Origin: Carposina sasakii
Taxonomy: Eukaryota; Arthropoda; Insecta; Lepidoptera; Carposinidae
DNA length: 64,000 nt
Direction: 5' to 3'
Assembly: GCA_014607495.2 (NCBI GenBank)
Contig: CP053170.1
Location: 7,006,001-7,070,000 of the forward strand
The translations under genes were made by a program, and so were the position numbers. The notes below the pieces were generated by a model, which saw only the letters and a program-made list of their open reading frames with translations, did no database searches and was not told the DNA's origin. This document shows, piece by piece, positions 51,956 to 62,841 of this stretch (its first letter is position 1; each line of letters opens with the position of its first letter).

Positions 51956-52599
51956 GAAACTTCAAATTAGTCTATAATTTTTAAATATCTGTAAACAAGT
52001 ACAAATGCTGCTTGTTGAATAAATGTATTATTTTCCATTCTAAAAATACATTATGTAGAAGCGAAATTATTCTATTGCTGAAATTAGGGGAGTATTGAGT
52101 AATAATTTCAAGACATTTCCATTGGAATTGGAGTAACAAAAAGTTTAAGGTTCAAAGGCGACGTCATGGGTGGCTAATTACTAAGTAAATAATATACTTA
52201 TAGGGAAAACTCTTTCATTATTTTATCTACTGATATACAACGCTAGGTGAAACTAAGGTCGTAAGAAGTTTTATTTAGAACTTTATTTTATTGAGTGTAG
52301 GGGACGAAAAGAGGCCTTTCCAGAATTATTTATATTATTTTACAAAATTAAAGGGATATTGTATAATAGGATTCCTGTTACGCGATTTAAGTCGCAGGCA
52401 GTTACTTCTAGCTATAAAATACAGGCAATTTGTGCTAGTTGGTCTAAAAAGATTAAATTTATTTCGGAAAATAAACAGTGTACCTACTAAAATAGTAGCC
52501 TATTAAATAATAATATGTTTCTACATATAGGCATCTAGGAAATTAGACTTAAAAATTAGGAGGGAAGGGAGATGTAAAGGAAAAGGCGTTAAAATGGGC
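51956..52599. other. Unannotated stretch
   Basis: AT-rich; a 71-codon open frame at 52291-52506 has no recognised motif. Confidence 0.4.
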
Positions 52600-53540
52600 C
52601 CAGCTCAGCATACAGCTGCAGACCAAAACAGATGTTCTGCAGCGCTGGTTTTCAGCTGGACCAGAATATTGGTGTTCTAGATTACACTATAAAATGGCCG
52701 TAATTCTGCAGAAAGTGACCAAAGCCATTTTTGGCCAAAATGAGTTAGCTATGCCATCACAAACTAGATTTTTTGCTCTATATTCTGGTAAAATTAACTG
52801 TTTTTAGCACAATTATTTGATAAATTGCTAAAAACGATCAACAAGAAAAACAAGTATTAAATATATTAAAAGCAGCCCTCAACCTTGGTCGAGTTGGTCT
52901 ATTGAAGAACTATTCTTCAACTAAAATATGTATTTGCAGAACACAGCCATTTCACTCGGTCGGTTTTGGTAATAACCTATAGTACTAATGTTATCAATAT
53001 TTTATTCTGCATAAAACGACTGCGTAGATGGTCGCTTTCTTCGATTTAGGTTTCCGTTCTTCCCGTAATTTGGTCGTATTTTGCTTTTAATATTTAGTAA
53101 TCCACATAGAACTTTGTTGTCATTCCATGTTCGGCTCGTATCTATACTAGAACTCTATGGCCACGACAATTTAAGGTAAATAAATAGTAGGTAATGTCTT
53201 GTTTTTCATTTTTAGCTAAGAATTTTGGTAAGTTTTTTAAGCTGACGGGTTTGTTAATCACTAAATATAATTTTTATCCGACGCCCCGGTCATAACCGTT
53301 TCAATAAAAATATCTATGATAGTGATATCATATTTAGCAGAAAACGACTACAGTTTTGGTCGTTTTCATTTGGTCATGGTATTATAAGTAGGTATTTTAT
53401 ATTCTGCAAGAAACGACTAAGTGTTTTTATACCAAGATTATTATATGAAAAATAACTGTAATCTCTGTAAAATCTAATATTCTGCACAAAGTTTATTTCT
53501 ACCAAATGACATAAATAACTTTCAGAAAAAACGTAATGGG
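52600..53540. repeat. Segment with recurring ATTCTGCA / AACGACT words
   Basis: ATTCTGCANAAA recurs at about 52703, 53004, 53401 and 53479, and AAAACGACT or its inverse AGTCGTTTT-like form at about 53014, 53342, 53357 and 53411. Outer words AGCTGCAGACC and TTCTGCAGCGCTGG lie near 52614-52645. The spacing is irregular, so it is not a CRISPR or a simple satellite. Its class is unknown. Confidence 0.45.
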
Positions 53541-53667
53541 ACTTATTAAAAAAATAAAGAAACTTTAAACGTCAATAACTCGAAACTCGTTTTTTATTAT
53601 TAGTCTCTTTCGATAGATAAATATAATTCGAAATTTTCAAACTAGTCGTGTGCTAATACAGGGTTTC

Positions 53668-53860
53668 ACTAAAATACATCAGCTGCAGCATCAGGGCACG
53701 CCACAAGACTGCCATGGGTGTATTTGCCCATAGTCACCACGCTGGGCTGGTGGGTTGGTGACCGCAGTGTGATTTTCGGACTATGTTGTCAGCACGGGAG
53801 GCGCTGCCGCCTACTTCGCCTCGTACGATACCCACGGGCAGGCTTGGGGACCACCCCAAA
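53668..53860 (-). mobile_element. RTE-derived SINE-like element fused to LINE head
   Basis: ATACATCAGCTGCAGCATCA runs directly into GGGCACGCCACAAGACTGC, CACCACGCTGGGCTGGTG and CGTACGATACCCACGGGC. The (TGA)n end is replaced by the head module and the middle is shortened. Confidence 0.7.
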
Positions 53861-54260
53861 AGTTTGTACCAACAAACTCTATGGTATGTATGAATGTATG
53901 TAATTAATTAATGGCGTTGGGAAAATGGATGCCATTCGTGAACTCAAGGCCTAGGCAAGTCGTAAAGTTAACTGAGTCTATAAAAGTAACTATTACTAAA
54001 AACGTTTTAGGATGACCATAATAATAAATAATTTACTTGTATATTGCTGTCTTTATATTCACATTCTCGTGCTTAGATGAAAATATGGTTTATATTCGAC
54101 GCTTGACATTCCAAAGGGCGGGCGATGATTCGGCATTAAATATGGGTTACTATAATAATATTTTCTGAGCATACGTAATCTTGCTTGAAATGGATTCCGA
54201 AATATTAATAAGTATTTTGGTATATTGATCCATACATTGAATGCCTAAATGATATTTAAA

Positions 54261-54389
54261 GGGCTGATTTCTCCAACGATCTGACAGCCTATCAAGGATT
54301 AAGTTGACTGTTTAAAACTTAATCAAAATAGAGACTGCATTAATTTTATTCTTCAGAGAGGTTATCTAGACTTTGAAAATAACCGCCCT
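54261..54389. mobile_element. Foldback MITE (GGTCAGATAGCC family), TAA flank
   Basis: GGGCTGATTTCTCCAACG with TCTGACAGCCTATCAAGGAT at the left; AGGTTATCTAGACTTTG and AACCGCCC at the right. TAA precedes (plus one A) and follows the ends, consistent with a Harbinger-like target. Confidence 0.6.
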
Positions 54390-54934
54390 AAGAAAGTAGC
54401 GCCAAAATTCGTGTTTGACGATAATAGAAAAAGGAAAGAAAACTACAGGTGGAATAGAGTCTCACGATGAACTAAAATCTGTATTAAACATTGTAACTAC
54501 GAGTACGAGTATGTACCAACATCCCGCCGCTGTAAATCCAACATATTTCTTTTGCAACTTCAAGTAATAACTTGGATTTCTATGAAGAAACTTTTCTACA
54601 CCTCTACTAATTTCCTTTTTCTTATGACATAAATTCCTAGCTACTTTAGTGTGGGTAACGTTGTAGATTACCAAAATCAGCTTTCATAATTTCGTGAAAT
54701 CTCCTTTCAATTTTAAAAGACGAATGTGTAATATTGGTTTCCTTTTCAATATTCATTAGCCACTTTTGGAGTATGTAATTACCTAAATTTATTATAAAAA
54801 AAAACTTAGTTATGTAGTCTATATTTACAGCGTTTAGAGGTTTATTATTTATGGTAGGGTAGTCTAAAGTTTACCACCAATTATCACGAGTAATATATTT
54901 GTAATATAACATATGTATGTACCCAGTTATGACA
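54390..54934. other. Unannotated stretch
   Basis: AT-rich; no recognised feature. Confidence 0.4.
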
Positions 54935-55115
54935 ATAAAAATATATCTATCATTCTATCTATCTATCTATCTATCTAGAAACTCGACCCGGCCTCGCACG
55001 GGTGCAATGGTGTTACTAAATACATAAACCTTCCTCATGAATCACTCTATCTATTAAAAATACTGCATCAAAATCCGTTGCGTTCTTTCAAAGATCATAG
55101 CATATATATTGTAAC
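54935..55115 (+). repeat. (ATCT)n microsatellite and conserved repeat block
   Basis: A CTATCTATCTATCTATC run is followed by ACCCGGCCTCGCACGGGTGC, TTCCTCATGAATCACTCTAT and GCATCAAAATCCGTTGCG, a block widely seen in insect interspersed elements. It is an isolated end here. Confidence 0.55.
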
Positions 55116-55227
55116 ACGTGGTAAGTGAGCCTACCGGCGATTTTCGAGCACAAATACGACAATTTAGCAAATAAATCTATGCAGTGGGAAATATTTTCAA
55201 ATCATTATAAATAGGTATTAAAAGCTA

Positions 55228-55630
55228 TTAGTGTCAGAGCCTCGTCCGTTAAATGAAAAGGGGCACCACGGGTAGGTGAGATTAACTTTACCCTTTAAAA
55301 TTCTTATATTTTATTAAATTGCAATAAAATGTAAAATCTGGCCAATCCATCTGTTGATGCAAAACGGATGGATGAAATTCAATTTCGGCAACTGAAAATA
55401 ATAACCAGGAAAACATGTCTGCAAATAAAATGAAATATTGCTGAAAACTCGTTTGAAGGTATTTAATTTATTACTTTAATATGCGTCTTATTTTTTGTTA
55501 AAAACATAATTAGATTATTAACGAAGTCCTTAATTAAATTTATTAATTATTTCAACTTTAAGTGATCCCTAGTCTAGCTTACCTGCCCGTGGTGCACCCT
55601 GCTATTTAACGGACGAGGCTCTGACGCTAA
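55228..55630. mobile_element. Terminal-inverted-repeat element, 403 bp
   Basis: TTAGTGTCAGAGCCTCGTCC with GTTAAAT at the left and ATTTAACGGACGAGGCTCTG with ACGCTAA at the right. Subterminal GGTGCACCACGGGCAGGT words also face each other. A solo end is at 28870. The TTA/TAA at the ends may be part of the arms, so the target duplication is unresolved. No reading frame inside. Confidence 0.75.
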
Positions 55631-55714
55631 GTACCTTATAAAACCTATTTAGAATGGCACAAAATCAATTCCTATTGGAGTCGTTACCGGTCGTTAGATG
55701 TATTTTTGTCCTAA

Positions 55715-55865
55715 AAGCGGCGGTAGGCTCACCCCTTACCACGTGGGACTTGATAGGCTAACTGGTGAAAAATGGGTGTGTAATTTGAAAATTTCTTCAC
55801 AACCTCTTTGGGGGATGAAGGGCGAAACTATATGTATTTGTATGTATGTATATAATACGTAGGTA
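55715..55865 (+). repeat. LINE tail with ATGTATTTGTATGT end
   Basis: GCGGTAGGCTCACCCCTTAC, CACGTGGGACTTGATAGGC, AAATGGGTGTGTAATTTG and CTCTTTGGGGGATGAAGGGC match 61995-62130. Confidence 0.65.
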
Positions 55866-55871
55866 TATAAT

Positions 55872-55950
55872 ATATAAGGCGATAAGCTAGCAACTTGTCG
55901 CTGATTATTGAAATCTGTCCCGCTATGTTAAACGCGGCTGTGAGATCAAT
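55872..55950 (+). repeat. LINE head fragment
   Basis: ATAAGGCGATAAGCTAGCAA, CTTGTCGCTGATTATTG and TCTGTCCCGCTATGTTAAAC. Confidence 0.55.
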
Positions 55951-56057
55951 TAATTTAATAAATTTTTTTTTAATTAATATATTTCATTTCGGATATTAAT
56001 CAATGGTAGGTAGTTAGTATGAGATTCCTATATGTTACAATAGTAATATACATACCT

Positions 56058-56215
56058 ACATATATAAAAATCACGCCCTCTTTCCCTGAGGGGTAGGCAG
56101 AGATCACGGATCTCCATTTGCTACGATCCTGACACACCTCTTTCGCTTCACCTACTTTCATGATATTCTTCATGCACGCTCGTCGGTTTAGGGTATTACT
56201 CGTACTCGTACTGAC
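56058..56215 (-). repeat. LINE 3' tail (GGGCGTGATTTTTATATATG)
   Basis: AAAATCACGCCCTCTTTCCC, GGCAGAGATCACGGATCTCC and CATGCACGCTCGTCGGTTTA on the minus strand; same family as 11716-11922. Confidence 0.65.
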
Positions 56216-56511
56216 CTGAACTTTCTCTAGAATTTCACCAATTAGATCGACAAAAGTTCAGCGAAGTCTTCCTTGATAGTGTAGGCATGTTTCAAATATT
56301 CCTAAGGGCACCATGTCAATAACACAAAATATAACCACCTAAATTAACAGTGACAGAGAAAATCACAACTGTGAATATTTGCCTTACTCGTCGGCAGACA
56401 AGACTTACTTAGTTAAAAAATAGAATTCATTCATAGAATTCTTTCCTAATAAATTGAGTTACTTTGAAAAATTTCTTTTGAAATCTGTTAAAACTTTTCT
56501 AGTATCCACTA

Positions 56512-56616
56512 TGGGTGCGCCCACCACCGGGCCCTACACCCTCCACTGACCCTCGGATCTGATAACTCATAACTGCGAAAACAGGCACTTGCACTAACTA
56601 CAATCGCCACGAGAAA
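56512..56616 (-). repeat. GGGCCCGGTGG repeat, long copy 1
   Basis: About 104 bp from CTATGGGTGCGCCCACCACC to CTACAATCGCCACGAGA, identical by eye to 63106-63212. It includes CCACTGACCCTCGGATCTGA. Confidence 0.75.
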
Positions 56617-56910
56617 CCAGACCCGAGCACCTAGCATGCAAGACAATACATTGCACCATTCCGAAATCAAAAACTAGATAAATAATCTACATATGTTTCG
56701 CCAACAACTGTGGCATCCTCAGGATTATAGAAATTAGTAAATTAGTAAACCACTAATTATTATGAAACTCTAAAACCCTTTTCTACTTTTCTAGTAGAAT
56801 AAAACATTTGTTTTAGCACGAACATACAATTAAATTTAAGTGCCCAAGTGACAAGTACTCTTTTGGATGCAAGCCAATGACACTTCGCTTTTTACTCAGG
56901 TATTTTCTTA

Positions 56911-57088
56911 TCTTACTAATATTATAAACGCGAAAGTTTGTGAGTATGGATGGATGGATGGATGCTTGTTACTCTTTCACGTAAAAACGGCTGGTGCGAT
57001 TTTAATAAAATTTGGTATGGAATTAGCTGACACCCTGGATCAACACATAGGACACTTTAAATCCCGGGAAAATATTTTCATCCCGGAT
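56911..57088 (+). mobile_element. Short Helitron, 3'-truncated
   Basis: TCTTACTAATATTATAAACG after A, the GGATGGATGGATG run and ATCCCGGGAAAATATTTTCA; it ends before the hairpin. Confidence 0.75.
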
Positions 57089-57104
57089 AGTAGCAGTACA
57101 TAAA

Positions 57105-57275
57105 TAAACACGGCTGTGTCCCCCAAATGGGGTATCGAGAACTAAATGAGAATAAAAGAGATCATGGCCACGTTTAGATACAGATGTGAATGATCAATAA
57201 CAAGTTGCTAGGTCATCGCCTGGGAGAAAGCCCGAGTTACGAAAAGAGATGCAGCTGATGTAATCGAGAAAAAGT
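57105..57275 (-). repeat. LINE head fragment with CATTTGGGGGACACAGCCG
   Basis: On the minus strand: AGCTGCATCTCTTTTCGTAA, CTCGGGCTTTCTCCCAGGC, GATGACCTAGCAACTTG and CCCCATTTGGGGGACACAGC. Confidence 0.5.
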
Positions 57276-57355
57276 AATATAAGTAATCAATTATTTTCAC
57301 GGCGGAACAAACGTGTGCTTCTATAAAATGTGTCTGGTATACTGATGTCTTCTAT

Positions 57356-57497
57356 TTCAGCCTATTGCAGTCAACTGCTGGACGTAAGCCTCCCCCAGAG
57401 TATGCCACAAGGCTACTACCACAGGGGGGTTTTGCCCATAGTCATCACGCTGGGCAGGAGAGTACAAACTCTACTCTGCCGGCTCCACGCGGCTATA
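57356..57497 (-). mobile_element. RTE-derived SINE-like element, middle deleted
   Basis: TTGCAGTCAACTGCTGGACG, GTCATCACGCTGGGCAGG joins directly to GTACAAACTCTACTCTGCCG and GCTCCACGCGG. Both ends are present but the central block is missing. Confidence 0.75.
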
Positions 57498-58235
57498 TAC
57501 TCCTACTGATGTACCTAGGCGTGAAGATAAATACGAAGCCTCACCTCAGCATATTAACTTGAACGTTTACGAAATTGTATTTTATAGTTGATCCTACAAT
57601 ACAAGAATTACGAAAATAAAATAATTATGTATGAAATATTTGGAAGTTATGTTATTTCCAGACACGGGTTTCTATTTCGGATTTTTTAAAATTCTTATTT
57701 GTTTAATATTTTAATTTCAATTAGTGCAGTCTATTTTTCTATGGGAACACAGTAGGACCTATTTCGAAATAATTTGATTTTTAAAATTCTTAAGTAGCTG
57801 TTTGAATTATTATCACAGGCCAGCCAATACTTGGATTTCAATATCTGGTTAATTTTAGATATTCAAATTAATATTGACTTGCTAGAAAACTGAAATGGAC
57901 AATGGTATTTGTAATCTAATATTTTCACCAAGTTTAATACTAATAACACCCGCCGGTTTTTAGCGTCAGCGTTAAATATAGGTGACTAATACCAGAAAAA
58001 TCCCTCAGATCTACGAAGACTATTTATTTTTATAGCGAAGCCTCGTCAGCTATTGCCTGAGCATACTAACTTCTACACATACATGTTTCGTATCGGTATG
58101 AAATGGACTGTATTTTATCTGGTTGATTATACAAATCAGAATACGTACGTCACCCGTCGAAGAATAGTACGAAAGTCTCTCACCCATAACCAATGCAATC
58201 TTACATGCACAAAGTCGGATGAAATATGCGAGACG
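57498..58235. other. Unannotated stretch
   Basis: AT-rich; nothing recognised. Confidence 0.4.
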
Positions 58236-58239
58236 CATA

Positions 58240-58515
58240 GCGGTGATAGCCCAATGGTTAAGACGTGCGCCTTCCAAGCGGGAGGCGTAAGTTCGATTCC
58301 AGACACGGGTTTGTACCACTGAATATATTTCATGTGCGGATTTTCTAAAATTGTCACTTAGCTATACCCGAGGGCGGTTGACGTCAGGCAGGTAGCCGGC
58401 CGAAAATTAAATGCCATATCTTTGGGAATTTTTGGGAAGTTTCGAAAAACCTACCATATTGCGCCGACCATACCATAATAGGATAAGAGTAGGAAGATAA
58501 TGATGATGTGAGATG
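58240..58515 (+). mobile_element. tRNA-headed SINE, type B body, best copy
   Basis: GCGGTGATAGCCCAATGG...TTAAG (A box) and GCGTAAGTTCGATTCCAG (B box), then TTTGTACCACTGAATATAT, TGTCACTTAGCTATACCC, GGTTGACGTCAGGCAGGTAG and ATTGCGCCGACCATACC, with a GATAATGATGATG tail. The two 89-codon frames over it are SINE shadows. Confidence 0.85.
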
Positions 58516-58544
58516 CATATTTCATATACATAGAGGCGCATAGT

Positions 58545-58935
58545 CACATAGGAGAAAACGCCGCGGGGCGCGGGGCATACGGAGCGGCAGGATTGCCAAC
58601 TCCATCTGTTTAGGAAGGGGGCTGGGCCAAAAAAATTAAATGTTTAGGGATTTAGGGGGTCGCGTCGCGTCAAGTGAAAATAGAAGTCCTGAGTGTTCTT
58701 TCTTCTTCCGCGCTGAATCTCTCGTAGGGTTCTAGGGTTTTCCACTTTACTATAGTCCACTTTCAGGTTTAGGTAGGATCAGTTTGTCACACACGAAAAT
58801 GAACTTGTCGAGCAAGGGTTTGGCGTCGCGCAGGTTTGGGAACGGTCGTTTGACAACTGATGTCAGGTAAAAATCTCAGCGCGGGCGGCTGCCGCGGCGA
58901 GGAATAGAGACAAAACGATTAAAAGAGGGAGAAAC
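58545..58935. other. Isolated GC-rich, CpG-rich island
   Basis: It begins GAAAACGCCGCGGGGCGCGG and includes GGTCGCGTCGCGTCAAGTG, TTGGCGTCGCGCAGGTTTGG and GGCGGCTGCCGCGGCGAGG in an otherwise AT-rich region. No long reading frame, inverted ends or matching copy in this window was seen. It could be an unrecognised repeat, a promoter or a short exon. Confidence 0.4.
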
Positions 58936-59138
58936 AATTATAATTTTAACACCATCATTGGCGTAGACACACATATGACAGTGTTTCGAAATGGGCTATC
59001 CTACTAGCGGAGACAGACGTAAACGATCCAATATAAGCTCTAGATCTAGTATACATAAAATGCATTGTTCTGAATAACCAACACACCTGGGACCTGAAAC
59101 TTGAAGGGTGTATTCTTTGTGTGACGTAGGCATCCGAC

Positions 59139-59224
59139 AAGAAGGGATTTTTAGAAATTCCTACGGGAGTGCAAATAATGGGATTTTAAAAGTTTATTCA
59201 GAAGAAGTGGCGGGCGTCTACTAG
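59139..59224 (+). mobile_element. Helitron 3' fragment with CTAG
   Basis: GAAGGGATTTTTAGAAATTC, CTACGGGAGTGCAAATAATG and GAAGTGGCGGGCGTCTACTAG before T. Same family as 43502-43722 in plus orientation. Confidence 0.6.
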
Positions 59225-59299
59225 TATATTGATAAAAAGTTTACTTGTAATATGTATGATTATTTTGAAAAGAATCAGATAAGTTCCAAAATTTAAATA

Positions 59300-59358
59300 A
59301 AATGGCCGACAATAATTTGCACATTTCTGCCCAACCTCTTAGAAGTAATGGGCGTGAA
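59300..59358 (+). repeat. LINE tail fragment
   Basis: AATTTGCACATTTCTGCCCA, ACCTCTTAGAAGTAATGGGC and GTGAACATTACGTTATGT; related to 31565-31640. Confidence 0.5.
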
Positions 59359-59499
59359 CATTACGTTATGTATTTTTTTAATAGCCCGTCTGCCCTGACA
59401 GAGTTAATAACCCTGGTTTTGGAGAACCGCCAAAATCAAATAGGCTTGTTTTTGTCATTATTGTCGGTTAAAAATTATTTGTGAAGTGGTAGGTACATA

Positions 59500-59688
59500 T
59501 ACAGAGTTAGAGTGACAGCCAGACAAATACTGAAATGCTGAACAATTAAACGAACCACACAATTTTTGGCCCTGAAAAAAAGTAAAATTTCGGAAATTAT
59601 CTGTAAAAAAAATTCAGGGGTTTTGCTTCAAAATCATTGTCTGTAATCGGCATGTTATTATTTACCTGGCTGTCATTTACACCCTATA
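59500..59688. mobile_element. Mariner-like MITE (GTGACAGCCAGRCA family)
   Basis: TA + CAGAGTTAGAGTGACAGCC at the left and ACCTGGCTGTCATTTACACC at the right. It is a shorter relative of 15958-16387, with CTGAACAATTAAACGAAC shared in inverted order. Confidence 0.65.
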
Positions 59689-60214
59689 CAGGCTGTGACA
59701 GAAGGATGAAAATTGCCTATTATAGATTAACTGTCCACTTTAAAACTATATTTTGTGTATGTACTTTTATTTTCTTTTTGTATGCAATTTTAAGCATTAC
59801 TACTCCTGCTGTAACTTTGACTAAGCCTTGATACGTCTTCTATCGCCTAATATACGTAGAATGGGGTAAGTACAACGTTTTTGCTTCACGTATTAATATT
59901 AGAGAGACCACGTCGAACTGGGTCACATTTTCAAGCAAAATACATATTTTTCCTCACCTATATTCGACCACATTTTTCTCCCACAAAATCTGCCGGTGAA
60001 TTTTAAACGCTGGCTTCCAAATGATGAATTGTGGAGTCTATCGAGCGGAATGGCACGTAAAGGCTTTTATTAAATTACGAATACCTAATATAGGTATATT
60101 GTTTTTTTATACATGTACCTAGTTTTTTTGCTTAGAATTTTGAATCAAAAGAAATTGATAAGCTAATTTAATCCATATGCTATGAAAATAGTCTACTGTC
60201 GTCATGTTCACAAA
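59689..60214. other. Unannotated stretch
   Basis: No recognised feature; short hydrophobic open frames only. Confidence 0.4.
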
Positions 60215-60340
60215 ATCATCATCATCATCTTCAGCCTATTGCAGTCCACTGCTGGACGTAGATCTCCCCCAGGGCACGCCACAAGGCTACTGCTACAGGG
60301 GGGTTTTGCCCATAGTCACCACGCTGGACAGGCGGGTTGG
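60215..60340 (-). mobile_element. RTE-derived SINE-like element, 3' half
   Basis: ATCATCATCATCTTCAGCC, GTCCACTGCTGGACGTAGAT, CAGGGCACGCCACAAGGC and CACCACGCTGGACAGGCGGG, then unrelated DNA. 5'-truncated on the minus strand. Confidence 0.8.
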
Positions 60341-60820
60341 TTCACAAAATAAGACAAACAAATTAAGATGGAATCCTAAACTACCCAGTTATACCTACTC
60401 GTATTCATAGAATTTTGTAAAAAGCCATTTTAATTTCGTGTCCCCAAATTTGTAACTATTAACAAAATTTGTATTGTTTTTTGTTCATACAAAATTCGCA
60501 CAGTTTATTCTATTACACTTTTTAGGTCAATTTTAGATGTGAATTGATGACGAAAAAGCAAGAAAAACTTTTTAAAAAAAAACCTATCGAAACTCTGTCC
60601 AGCTTCGATACAAACTTTATAGTGGGTATGCGACGTTTTTACGATCGTCTCTGACAAAAAAGTATATACTTAATCAAAGCATTGCTATGAGTCAGAGTCG
60701 TAAAACAAAATTGAAATCTGCGGCGGAGGGCGGCGTTGGTACTCTTCAGAGTGGAAAAAATTTCACAGCAAATTTTAATGTTGTAAAATTATTACTTAGC
60801 TTAAAAATAATTATGTAAAA
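60341..60820. other. Unannotated stretch
   Basis: AT-rich with a short GCGGCGGAGGGCGGCG run near 60720. Nothing recognised. Confidence 0.4.
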
Positions 60821-60955
60821 CGTTGGTCCTGCGGCTGATCTCTCTCCGGTCATGTCGGCTTTCTGCCTCATCGGACTATGAGAGTGAAGAAATAGAGAGT
60901 GGACCTTTGTACTATAATATCTTCTACCCAGTTTTCCAATCTCCGTTAAGACACA
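60821..60955 (+). mobile_element. SINE type A tail without tRNA head
   Basis: GTTGGTCCTGCGGCTGATCT, CTCATCGGACTATGAGAGTG and GTACTATAATATCTTCTACC match the body of the SINE at 15053; 5'-truncated. Confidence 0.7.
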
Positions 60956-61682
60956 TTAACATGTCAGAAATACAATTATTCGAGGTGACCACTAGTTATG
61001 TTAGACAGGTAATAATATAAATACAAAATAAAGAACACAAAGAAAACATTGCATCCTCCCTAAGCAAAAAGGTCGTAAACCGTAAACTTCCTAAAACAGG
61101 CTCCATTAATTTTATAGCTTTTAAAGGTAGTTACTTCGATTCAGTTACAAAGTCCCATAGCTAGGCGCCTGTGTCTTTGAAATTCAATATTCAACTCATA
61201 TGGTATATTAAGTTAATTAAAAATCCGCGAGACTTTGTTATTTAAACAGTTTACGCATAATTTGATATTACAACGTTATTTAGTTATATTTCGCTTCGTT
61301 TAAAACATAAGCATGAAAGTACTTTCAGCACACGAAATGTGTATCAAAAACATTAGAGTTGTTATCGGCTAATCATCATTTGGGAAATGGCAATTAAGTT
61401 AATGGCAATGGAAAAGGGTTATTGTAATTTTCGTGGGTTTGAAGTGCTTGTGAGGGCTTATAACCGGTATATGGCGGTATCTTTAATTGTTGACTGAAAC
61501 TTTATTCACACTCAACCATTGCTTGACAAGGGAATAATGGGCGTGACTCAATGTATATATATATCACAAACTTTGAAATAGGTACACATCAGTCACATGT
61601 ACAATAAAGGAAAAACCATGAAGGAGGAAACAATGTCGGAGCTGTTACGATGCCATAGAACATGAAGAAAAATTTTAAAAGT
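60956..61682. other. Unannotated stretch
   Basis: AT-rich; nothing recognised. Confidence 0.4.
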
Positions 61683-61805
61683 CTACATACATACATATAA
61701 TCACGCCTTTATCCCTTACGGGGTAGGCAGAGCACCAAGGGCCGATAGAACCACATGGTGCCACTTCTGACCAATTTTGAGGGTATAGTTGAGATGTAAA
61801 AGTTT
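61683..61805 (-). mobile_element. SINE-like unit ending GGCGTGATT, copy 5 (5'-truncated)
   Basis: CATACATACATATAATCACG, CCTTTATCCCTTACGGGGTA and CAATTTTGAGGGTATAGTTG, then unrelated DNA. Confidence 0.75.
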
Positions 61806-61884
61806 ACATTAAAATAAATACAGTTAACACTATTTTGTATTTAATGCGAATCCTAAGTAAACCTGAAGGGCAAGCACGAACTTT

Positions 61885-61945
61885 TTAAACACACGGAAGG
61901 AGATGCAGCTGATATATTCTAGTGAAGCCCTGCATCAGTACAGGA
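61885..61945 (-). repeat. LINE head fragment
   Basis: ACGGAAGGAGATGCAGCTGA, TATATTCTAGTGAAGCCCTG and CATCAGTACAGG on the minus strand; a similar stub is at about 42690-42720. Confidence 0.5.
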
Positions 61946-61994
61946 ATTAATAACATGGGTACAGATTATCTTTAGGTTTTAGAGTGTCGAATAG

Positions 61995-62132
61995 CGGTGG
62001 TATGCTCACCCCTTACCACGTGGGACTTAATAGGCTTACTGGTGAAAAGTGGGTGTGTAATTTGCACACTTCTGGCACATTTGCACCTCTTTAGGGGATA
62101 ATGGGCGTGATTAGATGTATGTATTTATGTTC
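61995..62132 (+). repeat. LINE tail ending GGGCGTGATTAGATGTATGT
   Basis: GCGGTGGTATGCTCACCCCT, TACCACGTGGGACTTAATAG, TTGCACACTTCTGGCACATT and CTCTTTAGGGGATAATGGGC. Confidence 0.65.
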
Positions 62133-62479
62133 TAAAAGTGTCAGCTCCTCTAAACTTCAGTCATCGTTAAAGAAACAAATTGCTTACCGAAATCGGTTGG
62201 ATTCGGAACAACAAAAATAAAGAAAATGGCCGTCACCAGCAAGAGATATATAGCTCGTTTCACGTACGTGCGCTGCACTCGCTTATTTTAGGATCAAAAG
62301 CTAAATCATTTAGGGTTGTTTTGGAATATTTAAGTGCCATAAATAATATAATAACTAGTACCTACAAAGCAAGTAGTAGTATACTAACAATAAATTTTAT
62401 ATATCTTCTCATATAAGTGAATATGTAATTTTAATGGGAATTTTTTTTCTCAAAAGTAAGTATGACCTGTACCACCATT
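62133..62479. other. Unannotated stretch
   Basis: A 78-codon open frame (62180-62416) has no recognised motif. Nothing else. Confidence 0.4.
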
Positions 62480-62615
62480 CCCTTAAAGTTTCGAGCTGGA
62501 ATGAAACCGAAACGCAACCATTGTTGAAGTACGGTAGGTACAAAGCAATAATTATTTTACTGTGACGTAATTAGACACATTTCATTTTACCTCCCGAGAA
62601 ACATATTGTGATACG
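62480..62615. repeat. Partial copy of GGGGGGCAATTCT MITE
   Basis: TTTCGAGCTGGAATGAAACC, GAAACGCAACCATTGTTG and TGTGACGTAATTAGACACAT match 12180-12280; termini absent. Confidence 0.6.
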
Positions 62616-62841
62616 CAATTAATTTGTACGCTCAAATCTGACAGTATGTCATGTCTCCTCGTTAGTGAACATTAAGATTAAGTAATATACAGGGATATAT
62701 GTAACTGCCGCTTCAAACATAATACTCTTGGGTATTTGTATCTATTGAAATATACATTTAGCTATTCAATCGCGTCGTAGCGTATACTTGACTATATGTT
62801 GGTGAATAATATATGTATGATATTAATTTAATGCATATTTC

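Noticed and set aside
54941..54976. (ATCT)n run as a regulatory element
   Set aside because: A simple microsatellite next to a repeat end; nothing supports a function.
58240..58315. Functional tRNA gene
   Set aside because: A and B boxes are present, but the cloverleaf is poor, there is an attached SINE body, and the same head is repeated elsewhere.
59302..59484. 60-codon open frame as a small protein
   Set aside because: Its start lies in a LINE tail fragment and it has no recognisable motif.
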